From Emergencia timonensis (GTDB lineage Bacteria; Bacillota; Clostridia; Peptostreptococcales; Anaerovoracaceae), in the NCBI RefSeq assembly GCF_900086585.1, contig NZ_FLKM01000008.1:1178001-1242000 (forward strand): a stretch of 64,000 bases of DNA, read 5' to 3'. A model generated the notes under the pieces. It was not told where the DNA came from. It ran no database searches and was given only the letters and a program-made list of their open reading frames with translations. Numbering within the stretch: the stretch's first letter is position 1; every line of letters starts with the position of its first letter. This document shows, one piece after another, positions 26,465-33,633 of the stretch. The position numbers and the translations under genes are program-made.

Positions 26465-27386
26465 CGGATGTATCGACGCAGGAAGAGAAGGCTGTCCTTG
26501 CGCCCTTGCCGAATACGGAAAATGCCTTGTCTGCAGCAAACTGCGGGGCGGCAGCTGCGAAGATTGCAATTGGCAGGGATCATGCATTTATACACTGTAT
26601 CAGCAGAACGCCAGAAAATTGGTTAAAGCACGACAGGATAAGACTTATGAAATCGCAGAGATAAAGCAGTACGGCGAGAACTTCAAAGTGTTCGTGCTCA
26701 AGGCAGACAAGGGTTTTTGTCAGAAAGCGCAGACGGCAGGAGCCTATGTATTTGTCAGAGCATCAGAAAGTGAAGAATGGTACGGAATGCCTGTTTCCGT
26801 GCTGAAAGCAGAGCCAGAGAAAGAGCGGCTGCACCTGGGTGTTTCCAGCTGCGGACCGAAGAGCGGCAGCCTTCTGGCAGCAGAGAAGACCCTGTGCGTG
26901 AGAGGCGTCTACTACAATGCTCTGTCCGGCATGGGCGGGTTAGATGCAGAACCGGAAGGATCACTGATTTACGCCAAGGGTATCGCCATGGCGCCCCTGC
27001 GTAACTTCTTAGATGGAGGAACGAGATACAGCAAGTGGCTGAAAAACATGAACCTCTATGTGGACCTCGACAAAGTGGGATTTGACTTCTTTAAAGACTA
27101 TTTTGGAGATCTGCCAGTGGATTCCATCCACGTCAAAGACTTCGCCAGCGGTGGACTGGAGAGCACAGAGGTCTTGAACAACATGGAGCAGATGGCGCAG
27201 ACCGGGAAGATTAATATTCTTTCACTGACTTCACCTTATTACGCTGACAAGGTCGAACCCTCAGCAGGAAAGAAGATCGTCAGACCGACCAGCGGCAACA
27301 TGTGCTGTGGTGAGGGCGTTTGCGGAGCCTGCACCTATGACGATGAGACGGGCAAGACGATACATAGATGTAAGGCGAGAATCTAA
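26454..27386 (+). CDS. PyrK-like iron-sulfur flavoprotein reductase with Cys-rich N-terminus
   Basis: 310 aa. The last 30 residues (CCGEGVCGAC...HRC) match the [2Fe-2S] site of dihydroorotate dehydrogenase electron-transfer subunits (PyrK) and related FAD/NAD reductases; a ferredoxin-reductase-like barrel is suggested by residues ~65-160. The first 44 residues carry eight cysteines (6, 14, 16, 24, 27, 35, 38, 44), enough for one or two further clusters, which PyrK lacks. AGGGG lies before its ATG inside the end of the carboxypeptidase gene. The partner enzyme and substrate are unknown; the cell-wall neighbour may be accidental. Confidence 0.72.
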   Translation: MKNNGCIDAGREGCPCALAEYGKCLVCSKLRGGSCEDCNWQGSCIYTLYQQNARKLVKARQDKTYEIAEIKQYGENFKVFVLKADKGFCQKAQTAGAYVFVRASESEEWYGMPVSVLKAEPEKERLHLGVSSCGPKSGSLLAAEKTLCVRGVYYNALSGMGGLDAEPEGSLIYAKGIAMAPLRNFLDGGTRYSKWLKNMNLYVDLDKVGFDFFKDYFGDLPVDSIHVKDFASGGLESTEVLNNMEQMAQTGKINILSLTSPYYADKVEPSAGKKIVRPTSGNMCCGEGVCGACTYDDETGKTIHRCKARI

Positions 27387-27611
27387 AACGAATAAAAAAC
27401 AAGCACTTTGCTGCAAGTGCTTGTTTCTTTTTGTGTTGATGCATAGGAGCAGCTGGGGGATAATCACTCCCAAAGACGTGGTTATTACGCTGAGCGGGAT
27501 ATACATCTTATATGTGTTTGCATCCAGATTTAACAAGGCGGGAATGCAGAAGAGCAAAATTCCTGCAGCAACAAGCAGTACCTTGATGACAGATAAAGTT
27601 CTGGTTTTCAT
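27261..27611 (-). CDS. Possible small membrane protein, no stop before terminator
   Basis: Minus-strand frame with a strong GGAGG seven bases before its ATG and two clear hydrophobic helices in the first ~52 residues (MKTRTLSVIKVLLVAAGILL..). The frame then runs through the bidirectional terminator at 27397-27432 into the antisense of the upstream gene without a stop, so a terminated mRNA would be non-stop. It is either a 3'-truncated remnant or a real two-helix protein with unusual translation end. Weak call. Confidence 0.3.
   Translation of the reverse strand: MKTRTLSVIKVLLVAAGILLFCIPALLNLDANTYKMYIPLSVITTSLGVIIPQLLLCINTKRNKHLQQSACFLFVLDSRLTSMYRLARLIVIGAGSANALTTAHVAAGRSDDLLSC
27397..27432. 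terminator. Bidirectional terminator
   Basis: Twelve-base-pair stem AAACAAGCACTT / AAGTGCTTGTTT. T-rich on the plus side (TCTTTTTG); the A-run upstream provides T's for the minus strand. Confidence 0.85.
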
Positions 27612-27759
27612 AGTTATTACCTCCGTTCTTTTCTGCTTTCAGCATACTGCAGGAGAGCGTAGACCGCAATCAAACATGTGTAAAACCTTTGTTAACAATA
27701 GGTGAAGTGATGGAAGGTTCCGCACTTGTATATGTCTGCCAGTTTCATATGGCTCACCC

Positions 27760-27789
27760 TTGTCCTTTGTCGCGATGGTATGGTATAAT
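27760..27789 (+). promoter_or_regulatory. Candidate promoter for repeat leader and LytTR gene
   Basis: TTGTCC, 18 bases, TATAAT. A transcript from here would carry both 79-base repeats as a 5' leader before the LytTR gene. Confidence 0.5.
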
Positions 27790-27827
27790 GAATGCAAAGA
27801 TCTTACAGCTTCGCTGCAAGGATGCGT

Positions 27828-27906
27828 TCATTGAATCACGGCAAACGATTCTAAATCCAAAGGAACTGCCGTGGTAAAATAATTCCACGATCCTGCGGCG
27901 TTGCCG
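27828..27906 (+). repeat. Structured tandem repeat, unit 1
   Basis: 79-base unit repeated at 27918-27996 with only three differences. It contains stem CACGGCA / TGCCGTG and a GGCGTTGCC mini-hairpin. See unit 2 for the covarying change. Confidence 0.85.
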
Positions 27907-27917
27907 AGAGGAAGGAA

Positions 27918-27996
27918 TCATTGAATCACGGTAAACGATTCTAAATCCAAAGGAATTACCGTGGTAAAATAATTCCACGATCCTGCGGCGTTGCCG
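27918..27996 (+). repeat. Structured tandem repeat, unit 2 (compensated stem)
   Basis: Second copy, offset 90 bases. The stem here is CACGGTA / TACCGTG: one C-to-T and one G-to-A change relative to unit 1 keep the pair intact. It ends 24 bases before the LytTR start codon. Confidence 0.85.
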
Positions 27997-28020
27997 TAAG
28001 AAGAAAAGAGGGTGACACAG

Positions 28021-28737
28021 TTGATTAAAATCTGTATTTGCGACGATCGGATTGAGGACTTGGAGTATGCCTTTGACCTGGTAAAAGAATTTGCAGAATC
28101 AAATCCTGAATACGCGATAAATCTGCGAAAATTTCAGTCCGCTTATGATCTGCTGGACTGTATTGAAGCAAGCTGCAGCTTTGACATAATAATTTTGGAC
28201 ATCGTGTTGCCGCACATCAATGGCATTGAAGTGGCGAAGAAGATTCGACAGCGAAAAGAACCGTGCGAAATTATTTTTGCGAGTTCATCCAGAGAATATG
28301 GCGTGGATGCCTTTGGTGTAAATGCATCCAACTATATTGTAAAGCCCATCATCAAAGAAGACTTCAACAGGATCTTAGAGGATACTATCAAAAAGTTAAA
28401 ACGCAATGACAGGCAGCCTTTGATTATTAAAGTGAAAGGCGGCTTGAGAAAAGTTGCTGCCTCTGACATTGTTACCATCGAAAGCTTTAACAGGAGAAGG
28501 GGGATTACGCTGCTCAGCGGAGAGCAGATTGAAACAGGAACGACACTCGCTGCGCTGCATGAGCTGTTAAGTGATGACGAACGTTTTTTTATGCCGCACA
28601 GGGCCTATATCGTAAATTTGGAACACATAAGCAGTATCATAGGAAGTGATATTTTGATGTGCGATGGCCAAAGAATTCCTATTTCCCGCAGCTGCGGAAA
28701 GGATTTAAAAGACGCATATTTAAAGTTTTTGTTTTAA
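28021..28737 (+). CDS. LytTR-family response regulator
   Basis: 238 aa from TTG (GAGGGTG six bases upstream); a GTG three codons earlier is possible. The receiver domain (1-~120) has the acidic pair CDD near residue 7, phospho-aspartate in DIIILDIVLPHING (~56-66), and a Lys in NYIVKPI (~107). The C-terminal half is the LytTR DNA-binding fold (VTIESFNRRRGITLL.., MPHRAYIVNLEHISSI, ISRSCGKDLKDAYLKFLF). No sensor kinase gene lies nearby, so it is an orphan. LytTR regulators control secretion, bacteriocin and quorum genes. The SCIFF genes that follow have their own terminator-separated promoter. Confidence 0.9.
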   Translation: MIKICICDDRIEDLEYAFDLVKEFAESNPEYAINLRKFQSAYDLLDCIEASCSFDIIILDIVLPHINGIEVAKKIRQRKEPCEIIFASSSREYGVDAFGVNASNYIVKPIIKEDFNRILEDTIKKLKRNDRQPLIIKVKGGLRKVAASDIVTIESFNRRRGITLLSGEQIETGTTLAALHELLSDDERFFMPHRAYIVNLEHISSIIGSDILMCDGQRIPISRSCGKDLKDAYLKFLF

Positions 28738-28892
28738 TAATATGCATTTTGAACAGAAATTTCTACATTTCGGACTAAAAATGACATTTTTCGACTTTTT
28801 TGATGTAAAATATCATCAGTACATCAAGGACACACATTATAGATTGTTTCACACATGTCCTTTTTCGTAACTACATAAAACTTTTTCCTAGG

Positions 28893-28935
28893 AACATTAT
28901 GCTCAGCATCCCAATAGAGCATAATGTTTCTTTTT
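28893..28935 (+). terminator. Rho-independent terminator after LytTR gene
   Basis: Perfect twelve-base-pair stem AACATTATGCTC / GAGCATAATGTT followed by TTCTTTTT. It lies 156 bases after the LytTR stop; nothing else is recognisable in the gap at 28738-28892. Confidence 0.9.
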
Positions 28936-28972
28936 GTCTGGTCATAGGCAGGAAAGCCGAAGCCTTTGAGAC

Positions 28973-29001
28973 TTGACAATCCGGGGTAAAATCGTTAAGA
29001 T
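28973..29001 (+). promoter_or_regulatory. Sigma-A promoter for scfA-scfB
   Basis: Consensus TTGACA, 17 bases, TAAGAT, 37 bases before scfA. Confidence 0.7.
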
Positions 29002-29038
29002 AGAATGAGTACATTATCATAGAAAGGCGAGATGAAAA

Positions 29039-29182
29039 ATGAAAAGAATCAAGACAATAGAAACGAGAAATTTAGAGAAGAGCATCAAGGACGGCGGTTG
29101 CGGCGAGTGCCAGACTTCCTGCCAGTCAGCTTGCAAGACTTCCTGCGGCGTTGCAAACCAGGAGTGCGAGAAGAAGAACTAA
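29039..29182 (+). CDS. scfA: SCIFF (six cysteines in forty-five) precursor peptide
   Basis: 47-residue ribosomal peptide in a different frame from the longer overlapping reading. It has six cysteines at 21, 24, 28, 32, 36 and 43 in the SCIFF pattern (core CGECQTSCQSACKTSC). Known family role: substrate of the radical SAM maturase, which installs a Cys-Thr thioether cross-link; biological role of the product is unsettled. The start at 29039 gives the family's usual MKxIKT beginning; GAAAGG is the ribosome site. Its stop codon overlaps the maturase start (TAATG), so translation is coupled. Confidence 0.95.
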   Translation: MKRIKTIETRNLEKSIKDGGCGECQTSCQSACKTSCGVANQECEKKN

Positions 29183-30552
29183 TGATACATCAATATAAAC
29201 TGAACGGATACAATATCGTTTTAGACGTTTATAGCGGTTCGGTACATGTAGTGGATGATGTTGCCTATGACATCATCCACGATTACTTTTCTGAAGAAAA
29301 AGAAGCACTGACAGCACAGATCTTAGAAAAGTACGCCGGACAGCCCGACGTGACCCGCGAGGATATTTTAGAAGTCTTTGACGATATCGAGGAACTGAGA
29401 AGACAGAAAAAGCTGTTCTCTGAGGACATCTACGAACCCAATGCTTACGATCTGAAGAACCGCCATACAGAGGTCAAAGCTCTGTGCCTTCACGTGGCTC
29501 ACACCTGCAATCTCAACTGTACATACTGCTTTGCCAGCCAGGGCAACTTCAACGGCGAAAGAGGTCTGATGAGTTTCGAGACAGGAAAACGGGCGCTGGA
29601 CTTCTTGATCGAGAATTCGGGAGACCGCAGAAACCTGGAGGTGGATTTCTTTGGCGGAGAGCCGCTGATGAACTGGCAGGTGGTCAAAGATCTGGTGCGC
29701 TATGCCCGCAGCATCGAAGAAGCCCACGGCAAGAATTTCCGGTTTACGCTGACAACCAACGGCGTGGGCATCGACGACGACGTCATCGACTTTGCCAACA
29801 GAGAGATGCACAACGTGGTGCTCAGCCTGGATGGACGCAGGGAAGTTCACGACCGGCTGCGCAGGACCATCAATGACCAGGGCAGTTATGACATGATCGT
29901 GCCCAAGTTCAAGAAATTGGTGGAAGCGAGGGGCGGCAAAGACTACTACATGCGAGGTACCTTCACTCACAACAATGTGGACTTTACGGAGGACATCTTC
30001 CATATGGCCGATCTGGGCTTTACGGAGCTTTCCATGGAACCGGTGGTCTGCCCGCCGGAGGATCCCTTCGCTCTGACCGAGGAAGATCTGCCCAAGCTCT
30101 TTGAACAATATGAGATTCTGGCAAAGGAGATGATCCGGCGCAAGAAGGCGGGGAAGGGCTTCACCTTCTACCACTATATGATCGATCTGACACACGGACC
30201 ATGTATCTACAAGAGAATTTCCGGCTGCGGTTCCGGGACGGAGTATTTTGCCGTGACTCCTTGGGGCGACCTCTACCCCTGCCATCAGTTCGTAGGCGAC
30301 GAGAAATACAAGATGGGCGACATCTGGCAGGGTGTGGTTAACGAAGAAGTGCGTCAGGACTTCAAACTGTGCAACGTTTATGCCCGCGAAGAATGTAAGG
30401 ACTGCTGGGCGAGGCTCTACTGCAGCGGCGGCTGTGCAGCCAATGCCTATCACGCGACTGGTTCCATCAAAGGCGTCTACGACTACGGCTGCCAGCTCTT
30501 CAAGAAGCGGATGGAATGCGCCATCATGATGCAGGTTGCAGAAACAAACTAG
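29182..30552 (+). CDS. scfB: SCIFF radical SAM maturase (thioether-forming)
   Basis: 456-residue radical SAM/SPASM enzyme. The start at 29182 is chosen because it overlaps the scfA stop; an earlier in-frame ATG at 29032 would read through scfA in the wrong frame. N-terminal residues 1-~90 form a precursor-binding (RRE-like) region. The SAM cluster CNLNCTYC has cysteines at 109, 113 and 116. SPASM-type cysteines occur in GPCIYKRISGCGSG, YPCHQF and ECKDCWARLYCSGGC near the C-terminus. The enzyme reductively cleaves S-adenosylmethionine and links Cys to Thr in ScfA. A terminator follows. Length fits the family. Confidence 0.96.
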   Translation: MIHQYKLNGYNIVLDVYSGSVHVVDDVAYDIIHDYFSEEKEALTAQILEKYAGQPDVTREDILEVFDDIEELRRQKKLFSEDIYEPNAYDLKNRHTEVKALCLHVAHTCNLNCTYCFASQGNFNGERGLMSFETGKRALDFLIENSGDRRNLEVDFFGGEPLMNWQVVKDLVRYARSIEEAHGKNFRFTLTTNGVGIDDDVIDFANREMHNVVLSLDGRREVHDRLRRTINDQGSYDMIVPKFKKLVEARGGKDYYMRGTFTHNNVDFTEDIFHMADLGFTELSMEPVVCPPEDPFALTEEDLPKLFEQYEILAKEMIRRKKAGKGFTFYHYMIDLTHGPCIYKRISGCGSGTEYFAVTPWGDLYPCHQFVGDEKYKMGDIWQGVVNEEVRQDFKLCNVYAREECKDCWARLYCSGGCAANAYHATGSIKGVYDYGCQLFKKRMECAIMMQVAETN

Positions 30553-30566
30553 TACAAATAAAAAAC

Positions 30567-30608
30567 ATGTCCTCCTCACAGCTTTTTGTGTTTGAGGGCA
30601 TTTTTTTG
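30567..30608 (+). terminator. Rho-independent terminator after scfB
   Basis: ATGTCCTC / GAGGGCAT stem (one G-T pair) with inner CACA / TGTG and seven T's. Confidence 0.85.
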
Positions 30609-30679
30609 TGGTAAAATATGCTCATCAGTAATAATGGATACATTATTGTGTTGTATGTGATATCAAAGGAGGTAAATTT

Positions 30680-31771
30680 ATGGCCAAAATCATTGGAAGT
30701 CCCAGCAGATATGTGCAGGGCAAAGGGGAACTGAAAAACTTGTGCGCCCATGCGGGCAACTTTGGTAAAAAACTCTTTATTCTTACCAGCCCTTCCGGCA
30801 GAAAAAGAGTGGAACCTGCAATCGCTCTCGGCCAGGGGGATGCGGAGATTGTTTACGAAGCTTTTAACGGTGAATGCTGCAAGACGGAGATCGAACGGGT
30901 CAAAGCGGCCTGCCAGGCGGCAGGAAGTGAGGTCATCGTCGGCATCGGCGGCGGAAAAATCCACGATACAGCAAAGGCAGCAGCCCATTATCTGGGCATG
31001 CCGGTGGTCATCGTACCGACCATCGCTTCCACTGATGCGCCTTGCAGCGCTCTGTCCGTCATCTATAAAGATGAGGGTGTTTTCGAAGAATACCTGTTCC
31101 TGCCTGCCAGCCCGAACATGGTTCTGGTAGATACAGACATCGTCAGCAAAGCGCCGGTGCGCCTGCTGATTTCCGGCATGGGAGATGCGCTCGCCACCTA
31201 TTTTGAAGCGAGAGCCTGCCTGCAGTCTGACGCATCCAACTGCGTAGGAGGCAAAGCCACTTTGGCTGCCATGGCTCTGGCAAAGCTGTGCTACGAGACT
31301 TTGATGACAGACGGTATCAACGCCATGCTGGCTGTCAAGGAGGGCGTATGCACCAAGGCGGTTGAAAATATTATCGAAGCAAATACCTATCTGTCAGGCA
31401 TCGGCTTTGAAAGCGGCGGCTTAGCGGGTGCTCATGCCATTCACAATGGGCTGACGGCTATCGAAGAAACCCACAGCCTGTACCATGGCGAGAAAGTGGC
31501 TTTCGGTACTTTGGTGCAGTTGGTCCTTGAGAATGCGCCTGAGGATGAGATTGCAGAGGTGCTGGATTTCTGTATGGAAGTGGGACTGCCTGTGACCCTG
31601 GCAGATCTGGGCATCAAAGAAGTCAAAGCAGATCAGATCATGGAAGTCGCAAAGCTGGCTGCTGGGGAAAATGACACCCTGGGCAACATGCCGTTTGCAG
31701 TGACGCCGGAAGACGTCTACGCCGCCATCATGGGCGCCGACGCTCTGGGTAGATATTACAAAGGTGAATAA
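30680..31771 (+). CDS. gldA: Glycerol dehydrogenase-like iron-type alcohol dehydrogenase
   Basis: 363-residue NAD-dependent dehydrogenase interconverting glycerol and dihydroxyacetone. The NAD loop GIGGGKIHDTAKA starts near residue 92. TIASTDAPCSALSVIY is near 114. The metal-binding residues are in SGMGDALATYFEARAC (Asp ~171) and in two His segments, GAHAIHNGL (~253) and HSLYHGEKVAFG (~270). AAAGGAGG precedes the ATG and a terminator follows, so the gene is monocistronic. Related polyol dehydrogenases cannot be fully excluded. Confidence 0.93.
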   Translation: MAKIIGSPSRYVQGKGELKNLCAHAGNFGKKLFILTSPSGRKRVEPAIALGQGDAEIVYEAFNGECCKTEIERVKAACQAAGSEVIVGIGGGKIHDTAKAAAHYLGMPVVIVPTIASTDAPCSALSVIYKDEGVFEEYLFLPASPNMVLVDTDIVSKAPVRLLISGMGDALATYFEARACLQSDASNCVGGKATLAAMALAKLCYETLMTDGINAMLAVKEGVCTKAVENIIEANTYLSGIGFESGGLAGAHAIHNGLTAIEETHSLYHGEKVAFGTLVQLVLENAPEDEIAEVLDFCMEVGLPVTLADLGIKEVKADQIMEVAKLAAGENDTLGNMPFAVTPEDVYAAIMGADALGRYYKGE

Positions 31772-31784
31772 GTACGTGTTACAT

Positions 31785-31809
31785 GGGGCTGCAGATGCAG
31801 CCCCTTTTT
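31785..31809 (+). terminator. Rho-independent terminator after gldA
   Basis: Self-complementary GGGGCTGCAGATGCAGCCCC plus five T's. Confidence 0.92.
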
Positions 31810-31824
31810 ATAACATAGGAAATA

Positions 31825-32024
31825 CCGTCCGAAGGACGGATTTCTGTATGTTTCATCGTTCGCTCCGCTCACTCCTCCAGTCGCTAACGCGCCTTTCGCT
31901 GTCCGTTTCGCCAGGCCGGCTAAAGCTGGGGCGAAAAGGCAAAGAACGTACCTTGCGAAGAGTCGCCCTTTACGGGTGACATGAGGAAATAGGAATCTTT
32001 GATTCCGTCATTTCCACGTTTTTT
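31825..32024 (+). ncRNA. Candidate structured RNA with own terminator
   Basis: About 200 bases with no supportable frame but a chain of hairpins: CCGTCC/GGACGG (31825-31839), TTTCGCC/GGCGAAA with inner CCGGC/GCTGG (31906-31936), GTCGCCC/GGGTGAC (31962-31980), and a terminator-like GGAATC/GATTCC within GAAAT/ATTTC followed by TTTTTT (31986-32024). Not matched to 6S, SRP, tmRNA, RNase P or a cobalamin riboswitch by eye. It could be a small RNA or a leader that ends before the adenosyltransferase gene. Confidence 0.4.
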
Positions 32025-32250
32025 ATTGGTTAGAACCATGTTGAATTTATACTTTTTTAATCGTTTCGGTGGTTTGACCTAAAAAACCGCAATGGACCTT
32101 GCTTGCCGGAAATCATCTGCGGAAAATAGTGTTTACCGGAGGGCGGTTTTTGAGAAAGCGCTTATTTATAATTAAAAATGATTTCCTGTTTTTGTATAGA
32201 ATATGGAGTTTCTACATATCCTAATGACAAAATTGATAATTTAGGATGTG
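32025..32250. other. AT-rich gap before cobalamin adenosyltransferase gene
   Basis: Contains loose inverted repeats (AAAACCGC / GGCGGTTTTT around 32086 and 32140) but no convincing gene or known riboswitch. A GTTTCTAC stretch near 32210 recalls a purine-riboswitch loop but the flanking helices are missing. Confidence 0.4.
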
Positions 32251-32823
32251 ATGAATTTGGCAAATCTTTATACGAAAACGGGAGACAAAGGGGAAACCGG
32301 CCTGGTGGGCGGCAGCAGAGTCAGAAAGGACAGTGCACGGGTAAACTGCTACGGCACCATGGACGAAGTGAATGCCGTGCTAGGAGTAGCCTATGCGCTG
32401 ACGCACAACGATTATATCAAAGAGTGCATCGATCGGATTCAGCATACGCTGTTTCGTGTAGGGGCAGAACTGGCCAGCGATGAAAAAGGATTGGAGCTCT
32501 TAGGTGATGATGTGGTGTGCGACAAGGAGGTTACGGAACTAGAAGGCATGGTAGACCGCTGCACCTTGACGACAGGCGTGCAGACTGAGTTTGTAATCCC
32601 AGGGGTCAACGCAGCTTCTGCGGTTCTCCATGTGGCGAGAACTGTTGTAAGAAGAGGGGAAAGAACGATTATTGCCGCCGCGGAGGAGATAAAAGTGCGT
32701 GACGTATTACTGAAATATGTCAACCGCTTGTCTGATGCTATTTATGCGCTGGCAAGATTAGAAGAAACAGTTTGCCAGCAGGATCAGGGGAAGAGCAAAA
32801 GCCGCTGCTGGCCGTCCCGCTAG
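32251..32823 (+). CDS. Corrinoid ATP:cob(I)alamin adenosyltransferase, PduO type
   Basis: Makes adenosylcobalamin from ATP and reduced cobalamin. 190 aa. The N-terminal ATP loop YTKTGDKGETGLVGGSRVRKD, then MDEVNAVLG, and the C-terminal RTVVRRGERTI plus VNRLSDAIYALAR are PduO landmarks. Start: ATG 32251 or the GTG just before it; a TTG at 32257 would give the commonest family start (MANLYTKTG). The product is needed by lysine 5,6-aminomutase encoded 23 kb downstream. It overlaps the convergent HAD gene by four bases. Confidence 0.92.
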   Translation: MNLANLYTKTGDKGETGLVGGSRVRKDSARVNCYGTMDEVNAVLGVAYALTHNDYIKECIDRIQHTLFRVGAELASDEKGLELLGDDVVCDKEVTELEGMVDRCTLTTGVQTEFVIPGVNAASAVLHVARTVVRRGERTIIAAAEEIKVRDVLLKYVNRLSDAIYALARLEETVCQQDQGKSKSRCWPSR

Positions 32824-33440
32824 AGGCAGAGAGACGGCAGTTCTGTGAATACGTGAATGGCAGGTACGCTGCGATTTACCTGTCCGAACCCGTAGGCAGC
32901 GTGAATAAAGGGGATTGCAGCCAGATCTGCGGCATCCAGGTCGCCCTGGGTGTCCCCTACATAAACCGCCGCAGTCAACTGATTGCGCATCATGAGATCT
33001 CTGATATTTTCACCTTTCGATTGGCCGTGGCTGCCCTCCCATTGAAAATCCTTAAAATAGTGATTGAATTTGTGGACGTTCAGAAAAGTTTCGATATAAC
33101 CTTCCTGGCAATTGCTGACGATAAACAAATCGTGCTGCCCGGCCAGAGTGCGAAGTGTTTTTTCCAGATGCGGATATAGCGTGCCGCCGCTCTTTTGCAG
33201 ATATATCAATTCTTCCTGGCAGCAGGCCTTAACAATTTGGAGACTTCGTTCCAGTGGTTCATCTGGCAGTATTCTTTGTGCAATCTGTACAGCCGTCTTT
33301 CCCATACAGCCTTTGATATCCTGGTGACTGAGCCTGTGTTCTATGTTATAGCGCTGTAAGACGATGTTCCACGCCGGCAGAATCTGCAGCGTAGAATTCC
33401 ATAAAGTGCCGTCTAAATCAAAAATAATTCCTTGATACAT
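32820..33440 (-). CDS. HAD-superfamily phosphatase (phosphoglycolate-phosphatase-like)
   Basis: 206-residue haloacid dehalogenase-fold hydrolase. Motif I IIFDLDGTLWNS (residues 5-16) gives the nucleophilic Asp; motif II is FIVSN; motif III Lys is near SKGEN; motif IV is YVGDTQGDLDAA. A small helical cap lies between ~16 and ~85. Substrate cannot be told; phosphoglycolate or pyrophosphate-type substrates are usual. GGAGG precedes the ATG. Convergent with the adenosyltransferase gene, overlapping by four bases. Confidence 0.9.
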   Translation of the reverse strand: MYQGIIFDLDGTLWNSTLQILPAWNIVLQRYNIEHRLSHQDIKGCMGKTAVQIAQRILPDEPLERSLQIVKACCQEELIYLQKSGGTLYPHLEKTLRTLAGQHDLFIVSNCQEGYIETFLNVHKFNHYFKDFQWEGSHGQSKGENIRDLMMRNQLTAAVYVGDTQGDLDAADLAAIPFIHAAYGFGQVNRSVPAIHVFTELPSLCL

Positions 33441-33515
33441 GGATGGTACCTCCTTGCTATTGCTATCTTATCTCTTTTGCCTGCGTTTTACAACAGGAAA
33501 AATGTGATTGGCGAC

Positions 33516-33544
33516 TTGACAAAATAAGATTATAAATGTATTAT
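33516..33544 (+). promoter_or_regulatory. Sigma-A promoter for hemolysin III gene
   Basis: Consensus TTGACA, 17 bases, TATTAT. A perfect 11-base-pair hairpin lies in the leader at 33581-33606. Confidence 0.7.
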
Positions 33545-33580
33545 AATATAGTAATGAAAATTATATTTACGAACATAAAA

Positions 33581-33606
33581 AATCATATTCTGCATAGAAT
33601 ATGATT
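33581..33606 (+). promoter_or_regulatory. Palindrome in hemolysin III leader
   Basis: AATCATATTCT / AGAATATGATT with a four-base spacer, 28 bases before the start codon and about 30 after the likely transcription start. Operator or leader hairpin. Confidence 0.5.
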
Positions 33607-33633
33607 AGAATCTAATAGCAGGAGGCTGATTTT

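Noticed and set aside
27826..27997. CRISPR-like array
   Set aside because: Only two 79-base units with an 11-base gap; no spacers of regular size and no cas genes.
29032..29181. SCIFF maturase starting at ATG 29032
   Set aside because: Those 50 codons overlap the SCIFF peptide gene in another frame and are not maturase-like; the start overlapping the scfA stop fits better.
29368..30579. Long minus-strand reading frame opposite scfB
   Set aside because: It is a codon-bias shadow of a firmly identified gene, without ribosome site or family features.
32190..32250. Purine riboswitch upstream of the adenosyltransferase gene
   Set aside because: ATATGG and GTTTCTAC occur as in the aptamer, but the P2/P3 stems and the loop-loop partners are absent and the spacing is wrong.
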